Assembly: GCF_020911725.1 (NCBI RefSeq)
Contig: NZ_CP076620.1
Coordinates: forward strand, 2,927,001-2,991,000
DNA length: 64,000 nucleotides
Reading direction: 5' to 3'
Origin: Clostridium cadaveris
GTDB taxonomy: Bacteria > Bacillota > Clostridia > Clostridiales > Clostridiaceae
Below are positions 57,796 through 64,000 of the stretch, in pieces. The position numbers and the translations under genes were made by a program. Within the stretch, counting starts at the first letter, position 1, and every line of letters starts with the position of its first letter. Below the pieces are notes generated by a model. That model did no database searches and had not been told where the DNA came from. It was given only the letters and a program-made list of their open reading frames with translations.

Positions 57796-58745
57796 AATTT
57801 TTTCCCAGTATGTGTTCCAATAACAGGCTTTTCTACAGAAGATAAAATGTCCTTAGCAATAGACAAAGCATCTGCCCCTGAAATCTTTGCTTTCTGTTTA
57901 ATAATCAAACGGTGTGCACTGACATCACAGAATATAGCTTGAACATCTGCGGGAATTACATAGTCACGTCCTTCTACATATGCATGTGCCTTTGTCATCT
58001 GGCATATACTTAAAGCACCTCTAGGACTGATACCTAATTCAATTGAACTATGGTTTCTTGTCATTTCTACCAATCGAGTTATATATTCATAAATGGAATC
58101 TTCTACATTGATCTTTGCAACTGTCTTTTGTATCTCAATAATCTCCTCTCTGGTAGTCACTGATTGTACAGAATCAAGTGGATTTGCACTATGTCGTTCT
58201 TTTAAAATGTTAACTTGACTATGAAAATCTGGATAACCCATTTTTAGCTTGATCATAAAACGGTCTAGCTGTGAAGAAGGAAGCATTTGAGTTCCTGCCG
58301 AACCTACAGGGTTTTGTGTTGCAAGTACAATAAAAGGTGATGGTACTGGACGAGTTATTCCATCAACCGTAATTTGTCTTTCTTCCATAACCTCAAGTAA
58401 AGCCGCCTGAGTTTTACTTGAAGTACGATTAATTTCATCTGCTAATAAAAAATTGGTCATGGCAACGCCTTCTTGATATTTAAAGCTATTTTGAGATTTA
58501 TCATATATAGAAAAGCCTGTAATATCTGATGGTACGCTATCAGATGTAAATTGCATTCTTTTATAATCTAATCCTAGTACCTTTGAGAAAGCCAATGCTA
58601 AAGTTGTCTTTCCAACTCCTGGTACGTCCTCTAACAAAACGTGACCTGAGGAAATGATAGCCATATAAACTTTAATTAATATGTCATCTTTTCCAACTAT
58701 TGCTTTTTTTAATTCTTCCATAATTTCTTCTGTTTTATTTAACAT
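57792..58745 (-). CDS. MoxR-type AAA+ ATPase
   Basis: About 317 residues. AAA_3 domain with Walker A EDVPGVGKTTLA (near 45), Walker B LLADEINRTSSKTQAALLEVMEE, sensor 1 ATQNPVGSAGTQMLP and the C-terminal AAA-lid with ELGISPRGALSICQ. MoxR proteins act as chaperones for cofactor insertion or complex assembly with vWA/DUF58 partners. ATG 58745 with AAGGTG upstream is chosen; longer in-frame starts would overlap the preceding gene by 30 nt or more. Confidence 0.94.
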   Translation of the reverse strand: MLNKTEEIMEELKKAIVGKDDILIKVYMAIISSGHVLLEDVPGVGKTTLALAFSKVLGLDYKRMQFTSDSVPSDITGFSIYDKSQNSFKYQEGVAMTNFLLADEINRTSSKTQAALLEVMEERQITVDGITRPVPSPFIVLATQNPVGSAGTQMLPSSQLDRFMIKLKMGYPDFHSQVNILKERHSANPLDSVQSVTTREEIIEIQKTVAKINVEDSIYEYITRLVEMTRNHSSIELGISPRGALSICQMTKAHAYVEGRDYVIPADVQAIFCDVSAHRLIIKQKAKISGADALSIAKDILSSVEKPVIGTHTGKKL

Positions 58746-58755
58746 ATTTTTCACC

Positions 58756-60645
58756 TTACCAATCGTCATTATCATTGTTCTCATCAATCATAAGCTGTTC
58801 TTTTTTGCATTTTCTTTTCTTTTTAAATCGCAATACCAAAATTGCAATTAATATAGCAGCAACTAAAGTAACCAAAGCTCCAATAATCACTGATCTTATT
58901 TGTGTTGTTATTTGAGTTTTCCCACGAAGAACATCTTCATATCCAAGAACAAGACTCCTATCATTTTCATCTAGCTTGTCTATTCTGTATAGAATACTAT
59001 CTATCTTATCTTTGTCCTTATAACCAATATTTTCAAATGGATAAAGAGACTCCAAAATAAATGCATTAATATCTTCTATCTCATGTTGAACTTCTTCAAT
59101 CTGGGATTTTTTATTAATCAAATCATCAAGAATGCTCTTATATTCTTCATTATTTTTAGAGGCTTCAAGCTTTTCTATAAGACGTATAACAGTTCCATAG
59201 TATTCCGTTCCCATCTTATCTGGCAGCGACTTGTATTCTTCTAAGTCGTTTTCATTAAAAATTAAATTTAATTTGACAGCCTGTTGCTTAAAAATATTAA
59301 TTACAGTACCCTTTTGGGATGTATTTTCATTCATTGCTGATGATAAATATTCACTAGTATTTTTAATACCCATTTTTTTTATTGAATTTGCTAATTTCCA
59401 ATAATTCTTCACATAGCATCGTTCAGTTACAGGAATTCTAAGATATTCCTCAAACAACTTTTGAACAGATCCATAGTCCTCAGACATAGCATCAATATTG
59501 TCTTCTAATTTTTCAATTTGCTCCTTTTGTGCTTTCGTCATTTCAGGTCTAAAATCAAAAAGTGATCTCAAGTTGGTTTGAAACCTATATAAGGAAACCA
59601 AAGAATATAAAGCTTGTTCACTTGCCATGGAATTAGCTTTTCCTGGAGACGCTGAAGGATTATCCTTATCCTCATCATAGCTGTGAGTAAAACCTCCATT
59701 GTCTACTTTGTACTGCATTAATCCATCAAGAATGTTATTTCCATTTTTGATAAAACGCTCGTCATTAACTGGGTCAATTCCAAGGTTGCATAAGGCAACC
59801 ATAACTTGGGCTGAGCTTTCACAATTTTTTATTCCCCAGGAAGTAAATCCACCATCATCCCCCTGAGCTTTTGAAAGATACTCTACTGCCTTGTCTGCAG
59901 AATCTCTAACTGTTAAATTACTCTCATGTACAAAATAACTTTGTTCACTATTGTAATATGGCGCTAACGCCGTCAAAGCCATAGCAGTGATATCAACATC
60001 AGCATCATCTCCATTAAGTGAAAAAGCACCACTTGATTGCTGATTCTCAAGAACTTTTTGAATAATACTATCTCTAGTATCTGCCGAATTTTCTGGCACT
60101 GTATATCTCATAGCATCTAAGGTAATTAATCCCCATATATAGCCGTTAATTCCCTGAGAGCCTAGTGATTCCGTATTCCCCCTATTATATGTGCCATCAG
60201 CAATCAAGTTGATATGCTTTCCATCTTTGTCTACTGCTGCATCTGTAGGATCTCCTCCAAGAGATAATATAGCTAAAGATATCCTGTGCCATTCAGTTGC
60301 TTTTTGAGCATCTAGCTTATCTTCTGTGGAGTATCTCTGCTGAATAAAGTTTTTTAGCATTGCTAAATAAGAAAAATAGTCATCATCATAACCCATTCTT
60401 CCTAATCCTACTGCATACCAATCAGCAGAACCATTTCCAGCTTCAGAAATAACCTTTTTATTAAACAAGCTTTTATTTTTTCCACTACCCTCAGATTTTT
60501 TCCAATCAACAATACCTATTATTGTTTCTTCTAAATTGGATAAAGTATAATCTTTATGCTGTGCATATGCATAAACAGGCACACTGGATAAAATAAATAT
60601 TACCGTCAAAATAAGAACTGCTGTTTTATTTATCAATCGCTTCAT
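58756..60645 (-). CDS. Membrane-anchored alpha/alpha-barrel (prenyltransferase/squalene cyclase-like) protein
   Basis: About 629 residues. A signal peptide (about 1-26, ending VYAYAQ) is followed by an all-helical repeat domain (about 60-340): GINGYIWGLITLDAMRY, ADVDITAMALTALAPYY, GGFTSWGIKNCESSAQVMVAL, GGFTHSYD and SEQALYSLVSLYRF. These are QW/PT-repeat-like units also seen in the alpha domain of transcobalamin. A helical, coiled-coil-rich stalk (350-580) leads to a C-terminal helix (about 583-605) with a basic cytosolic tail. No terpene-cyclase DxDD acid is obvious. Possible ligand-binding partner of the DUF4430 proteins. Starts 10 nt after the upstream gene. Confidence 0.82.
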   Translation of the reverse strand: MKRLINKTAVLILTVIFILSSVPVYAYAQHKDYTLSNLEETIIGIVDWKKSEGSGKNKSLFNKKVISEAGNGSADWYAVGLGRMGYDDDYFSYLAMLKNFIQQRYSTEDKLDAQKATEWHRISLAILSLGGDPTDAAVDKDGKHINLIADGTYNRGNTESLGSQGINGYIWGLITLDAMRYTVPENSADTRDSIIQKVLENQQSSGAFSLNGDDADVDITAMALTALAPYYNSEQSYFVHESNLTVRDSADKAVEYLSKAQGDDGGFTSWGIKNCESSAQVMVALCNLGIDPVNDERFIKNGNNILDGLMQYKVDNGGFTHSYDEDKDNPSASPGKANSMASEQALYSLVSLYRFQTNLRSLFDFRPEMTKAQKEQIEKLEDNIDAMSEDYGSVQKLFEEYLRIPVTERCYVKNYWKLANSIKKMGIKNTSEYLSSAMNENTSQKGTVINIFKQQAVKLNLIFNENDLEEYKSLPDKMGTEYYGTVIRLIEKLEASKNNEEYKSILDDLINKKSQIEEVQHEIEDINAFILESLYPFENIGYKDKDKIDSILYRIDKLDENDRSLVLGYEDVLRGKTQITTQIRSVIIGALVTLVAAILIAILVLRFKKKRKCKKEQLMIDENNDNDDW

Positions 60646-60655
60646 AGATTTATTT

Positions 60656-62614
60656 TCACCATACCTTATCGTAATTTTGTCCTTGTCCACCAGTTGCTTT
60701 ATATCCTCCAATATCCTTTCCATATGCTAGTGTGAATCTTATGCGAACCACATCACCATCTTTAAAAACAACATCAGAGAAGCCATATCCAGGAAAAGAT
60801 CCATTTACAGAATACATCCATCCAGAGCCTTGACAATAGTCAAATTCACCAATACTATCATCATAGCGTTGTTCTTTCCACTCTAATCCATCCTTATCAA
60901 TGGCTTGTCTTAAATCTTCTGGTATAGATACTCCAGTTGCTATACCTGGTTTCATAATTCTTGACAAGTAAAACCCTATATCAAGAGAACCGGTATGCTT
61001 ATACTTGAATCCCTTTTCCTCTAAAAAACGAGTGAGAAAATATGAACCAGTTTCTCCTTGACGGATTGGCACTTTAACTGGTGCTACAATGTATCCGAGT
61101 CCTAGTACATTTGCGTCTACACTAATTGTAATTTCTCCAATCTTTTCTCCATCTGCAACGGTTTTACAATTAATTTTATAACTATAATCATTATATCTTC
61201 CGTCCGAATCCTTAATTCTAATATCTAGCGTATTTGCTCCTCCTTGGAGATAAAGAAGGTAGCTTGTAAACTCTGATTGCCATGTATTTTTATACACTTT
61301 TCCATTTAGCTGTACGGTAATACCCTCGCTATAAATTCTATTTCCCTTATAATCTTCTGGAAGTAAATCTAAAGTAAATTCATTACCCATTATTGTCATA
61401 CCATCAGTTACATTTATATGTTTAATTGCAGGTTTAGTCCCTTCATCTGCAATAGGCACATATTTAATAACATAGGATGCCTCAGCCAAAGTAACTAATT
61501 TTCCATTCACTATATCCGTTGCTTTTAAACGAATAATATTAGCTCCAATATTCAATGGAACTGTATATTCATTTTCTGCCACAGGCAAAATAGTTTTCTT
61601 ATTGCAAACTACAGTTAATCTTCCTTTGCTTGAAAAATTAATAATAGCTGCTTTGAATGAAAAGGTATCAGTATTAACAGTTTGATTTACTAAATCAGTC
61701 TCAATCTTTGAATCTTTTGGCAAACGACACTGTATTGTATAAGTCTGCTTATCGCTCTTTCCTCCACTTTCTGCAAATAACTCAATGGTATTTTCTCCTT
61801 CATTTAACTTTGCCCTATATTTATTATCGGAAGAAGATTTCAACTCCTCACCGTTACACTTCACTGTAACTGGAACCTCTTTTTTTTGTAGAGTTGCAGA
61901 GGCAGTAAAATCCAAAGTATCTGTTTCAACTGTTTTATTTTTTAAATCCGAACGTATTACAAGATTCCCTAAGTCTACGTATACAACGTAGTCTTGATAT
62001 AACGTCATTTTTTTCCCTTGCTTATCCACATAGGTAACTGAAACTTTAATTTCATTTTTACCTTCCTCAAGCAAAACATTTCCTTTAAACTGTGGTTGTT
62101 GAATGTTATTTATATAAACTCTTTCTTCTTTAACCCTTAAATTTTCCTGTTTATGATTGATTTTAAAAGAATAATCCCTAGAATAGACAACCTCTCCATT
62201 TTTAATGGTAGTAGTAAAATATACAGTATCCGTCGTATCTCCTGAAGAAATTTGGAAATCTCCAGGATTATTAGGATTTACTTTATCACTATCTCCTATA
62301 TTGTCAGAAGTCTCTCCTATATCGCCCTTACCATCATTTTTATCATTTGATTCCAAGCTATCCTCATCAATGTTCTCATCTGATACTTCTGCTTTGTTAA
62401 TATCTGCATTTCCTAAATTAGTAAGATATTCACCCTCTAGTCCAATAGTCTTTCCAGCATTAGGCATCATTTTTGATGAGGTTGACTCAGTATTCAATGG
62501 ATTTTCTGGCTGAACCTTTGTTTGGAATCCTGTTAAAACCATAGATATAATAAGTAAAAGTGGAACAACTGAAATAGTCAAAAAACGTATTAATTTTTTA
62601 TTAGTTTTTTTCAT
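60656..62614 (-). CDS. Secreted multidomain protein: Ig/cadherin-like repeats plus C-terminal DUF4430
   Basis: About 652 residues. A signal or anchor segment (about 8-28) and an acidic Asn/Asp/Ser-rich linker (35-115) are followed by three or more cadherin/Ig-like modules (about 120-490) with repeated phrases TVETDTLDFTASA and TVNTDTFSFKAAI and GxNxIxLxA ends. A C-terminal DUF4430 domain (about 500-652) has GETGSYFLTRFLEEKGF, GSGWMYSVNGSFPGYG and FKDGDVVRIRFT. It shares the W-x3-NG-x4-G and DGD signatures with the 183-residue paralogue near ecfT. It starts with ATG at 62614, AAGGTG upstream. Confidence 0.85.
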   Translation of the reverse strand: MKKTNKKLIRFLTISVVPLLLIISMVLTGFQTKVQPENPLNTESTSSKMMPNAGKTIGLEGEYLTNLGNADINKAEVSDENIDEDSLESNDKNDGKGDIGETSDNIGDSDKVNPNNPGDFQISSGDTTDTVYFTTTIKNGEVVYSRDYSFKINHKQENLRVKEERVYINNIQQPQFKGNVLLEEGKNEIKVSVTYVDKQGKKMTLYQDYVVYVDLGNLVIRSDLKNKTVETDTLDFTASATLQKKEVPVTVKCNGEELKSSSDNKYRAKLNEGENTIELFAESGGKSDKQTYTIQCRLPKDSKIETDLVNQTVNTDTFSFKAAIINFSSKGRLTVVCNKKTILPVAENEYTVPLNIGANIIRLKATDIVNGKLVTLAEASYVIKYVPIADEGTKPAIKHINVTDGMTIMGNEFTLDLLPEDYKGNRIYSEGITVQLNGKVYKNTWQSEFTSYLLYLQGGANTLDIRIKDSDGRYNDYSYKINCKTVADGEKIGEITISVDANVLGLGYIVAPVKVPIRQGETGSYFLTRFLEEKGFKYKHTGSLDIGFYLSRIMKPGIATGVSIPEDLRQAIDKDGLEWKEQRYDDSIGEFDYCQGSGWMYSVNGSFPGYGFSDVVFKDGDVVRIRFTLAYGKDIGGYKATGGQGQNYDKVW

Positions 62615-62639
62615 AAATCTCACCTTATATAATTAATAA

Positions 62640-62682
62640 GACAGCGAAGGCTATTGTCAAAATCAAATAGCCTTCACCGCAT
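62640..62682 (-). promoter_or_regulatory. Intercistronic hairpin between the surface protein and the DUF4430 gene
   Basis: Stem GAAGGCTATT (62646-62655) with AATAGCCTTC (62666-62675), plus outer GCG/CGC pairing. On the minus strand it is followed by only weak Ts (CTTATTAATTATA) and then the next ribosome binding site, suggesting partial termination or RNA processing inside the operon. Confidence 0.6.
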
Positions 62683-62702
62683 TTAAACAATTAATTTTTA
62701 TT

Positions 62703-64000
62703 TTACACTCTACGTCTTGATGAACTTCTCATTGCCAAAATACCTGCTACTGATAAAATACCAGTAATAGCAAAGTAAATTAAATTATTTTCATCACCTG
62801 TTGAAGGTACCTCTTGAGTTCTTTCATCCTCTGAAGGCTTTGTATCTTCTGACGTTTTTTCATCTTCTGAAGGTTTTTGACCAGAATCAGCATCTTCCTT
62901 CAATGTCTTTAAGGAAGCTTCTGCATCAGTTAATACATTATAGTTGTCAACTCCAGCCTTTGAATCTTCTGGAAGTGCATCATATGCCTTACGTGCCATA
63001 GTAATTGCCTCTTCACTATCAAGACTTACTGTTCCGATATTATTAATTGATGTTTTAACATTCTCAATTTCATTAATTAAAGATTGAAGTTCTTTTTCTG
63101 CATCTAATAATGTCTGGTAATTCGTAATCTTAGCCTTTTGCTCTGAAGTTAGGACTTCATAAGCCTCTCTAGCTTTTCTTATATCTTCTGCCTTAGAATA
63201 AGAAACTTCTTTATTAGCTTCTATTTGAGATACCACATTACTTATAGCGTCATATTCAGCTTCAGCAGCAGTTAAAACATTGTAGTTAGAAACATATTCT
63301 TTTAAAGACTCATCTAAAGCATCATAGCTTTTTCTAGCTATATCGATTGCCTTGCCACTATCTAGAGTTACATCTCCAATAGCATCAATTAATCCTTTAA
63401 CATGAGTAATTGTATCTTGATCTCCTGATGATAATATAACTAGGTCAATATAAGTTTCAGGAGGGATAACAGTTACATTTGTTTCATTTCCATTTTCAGC
63501 ATTAAACTTATCACCATACTTAACATAATTGTAGGAAATAGTAATATCAGTATCTGATTTTGTTAATGGATCCTTAGAAAATGAAACATATTTAGTAATA
63601 TCTCTTTGTAATCCATTCATAAGATAAGCTGTAACTTTCATTCCAGTGGAATCAAATGTTTCTCCTTCCACATAAGTGGTTTTTTGTGGCTTTTCAGTAA
63701 TTGCTATATGATCTATTTTGCTACCTAAAGCCATCATACGTGCAGAGTCATTCTTAAAGTACATTGTACCTTCACTGTCTACAATTGGACTGCAAATTGC
63801 ATATTGTGCTTCATCTCCAGATGGTGTAAATAGTACAGGTGCACACCCCTTCAATATTTCACCATTACCATATTGTTCAGTTACTCCATCAATAACTGAA
63901 GTTACTCCAGGCTTATCTTTTATTACACGCACTTGTCCAGGTGTATAATTATCTATAAAGTAAACATATGCATATCCATCTTCATCCTCATAAGCAGTAG
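62703..64000 (-). CDS. Sortase-anchored surface protein, N-terminus outside the window
   Basis: The reading frame is open to the right edge, so the gene is partial at its 5' end; at least 432 residues are visible. The N-terminal visible part (EDEDGYAYVYFIDNYTPG, GCAPVLFTPSGDEAQYAICSPIVDSEGTMYF read in parts) looks like beta-propeller/PQQ-type repeats. A Big_3/4-like Ig domain (KTTYVEGETFDSTGMKV) follows, then three helical repeats with the phrase xxYxxLxxAEA (NYNVLTAAEAE, NYQTLLDAEKE, NYNVLTDAEAS), an acidic Lys/Ser/Glu linker, and a sorting signal VPSTGDE, hydrophobic helix and RRRV tail. It should be wall-anchored by a sortase not seen here. Confidence 0.82.
   Translation of the reverse strand, partial: TAYEDEDGYAYVYFIDNYTPGQVRVIKDKPGVTSVIDGVTEQYGNGEILKGCAPVLFTPSGDEAQYAICSPIVDSEGTMYFKNDSARMMALGSKIDHIAITEKPQKTTYVEGETFDSTGMKVTAYLMNGLQRDITKYVSFSKDPLTKSDTDITISYNYVKYGDKFNAENGNETNVTVIPPETYIDLVILSSGDQDTITHVKGLIDAIGDVTLDSGKAIDIARKSYDALDESLKEYVSNYNVLTAAEAEYDAISNVVSQIEANKEVSYSKAEDIRKAREAYEVLTSEQKAKITNYQTLLDAEKELQSLINEIENVKTSINNIGTVSLDSEEAITMARKAYDALPEDSKAGVDNYNVLTDAEASLKTLKEDADSGQKPSEDEKTSEDTKPSEDERTQEVPSTGDENNLIYFAITGILSVAGILAMRSSSRRRV

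Noticed and set aside
60646-60723. A 26-residue N-terminal extension of the barrel protein overlapping the previous gene
   Set aside because: It would overlap the DUF4430 gene by 68 nt, has no ribosome binding site, and precedes a perfect signal-peptide start at 60645.
50136-64000. Arginine codon shift (more CGT/CGA than AGA) as proof that the ECF operon was acquired horizontally
   Set aside because: Other genes in the window, for example DUF4317 and the GH65-like gene, also use CGT, so without a genome-wide codon table the signal is not decisive.

Overview
The window is low-GC Firmicute DNA, best explained as a Clostridium sensu stricto chromosome. The evidence is the complete crt-bcd-etfBA-hbd butyryl-CoA operon with rex beside it, electron-bifurcating NfnAB, a glycyl-radical hydroxyproline pathway, Gram-positive type IV pilus genes, AT-rich spacers and AGGAGG-type ribosome binding sites. 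Most genes lie on the minus strand. No rRNA, tRNA, CRISPR array, transposase or integrase was seen. Species cannot be assigned from sequence reading alone.

Layout. 0-4.3 kb: type IV pilus genes pilD-pilB-pilC-pilA on the minus strand, followed by a gene that leaves the left edge. 4.4-6.5 kb: groES-groEL under a perfect CIRCE operator. 6.6-11.2 kb: a DUF1461 membrane protein, an OGG1-type 8-oxoguanine glycosylase, nfnA-nfnB and a small membrane protein. 11.3-12.2 kb: an orphan GH65-like N-terminal domain. 12.2-17.9 kb: crt-bcd-etfB-etfA-hbd with a promoter and a Rex-type operator, then rex. 18-21.4 kb: a small membrane protein, a glycerophosphodiesterase and the nfeD-floA operon with a charged third gene. 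21.6-24.5 kb: a cadC-like regulator and a Zn/Cd-type P-ATPase. 24.6-29.7 kb: two secreted cell-wall enzymes. 29.8-32.6 kb: a P2-type cation ATPase behind a leader that contains a strong intrinsic terminator. 32.6-38.4 kb: proC, hypD and hypE with a sigma-54 activator, a sigma-54 promoter and putative enhancer repeats. 38.5-50 kb: mixed housekeeping and orphan genes (exoA, a SNF2 helicase, an Lgt-like remnant, a divergent prs, DUF1287, hemolysin III, DUF4317, GNAT, HAD).

50.1-64 kb is the most unusual region. It is a compact minus-strand run of at least eleven genes: a sortase-type surface protein (5' end outside the window), an Ig-like/DUF4430 protein, a membrane-anchored alpha/alpha-barrel protein of the prenyltransferase/squalene-cyclase type, MoxR, DUF58, a transglutaminase-like membrane protein, a second DUF4430 protein, EcfT, a fused double EcfA ATPase, EcfS, and a tiny homing-endonuclease-associated-repeat protein. 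DUF4430 corresponds to the C-terminal beta domain of animal intrinsic factor/transcobalamin, and the alpha/alpha barrel corresponds to their N-terminal domain. The operon therefore looks like a split, surface-displayed transcobalamin-like capture system coupled to a dedicated ECF vitamin importer and to a MoxR/DUF58/transglutaminase maturation module. Cobamide or another corrinoid-like ligand is an inference, not something shown by the sequence.

Functional links elsewhere: Rex senses NADH/NAD+ and probably represses the crt operon next to it; Bcd/EtfAB and NfnAB both bifurcate electrons to ferredoxin; HypE activates HypD, whose product is reduced to proline by the neighbouring ProC.
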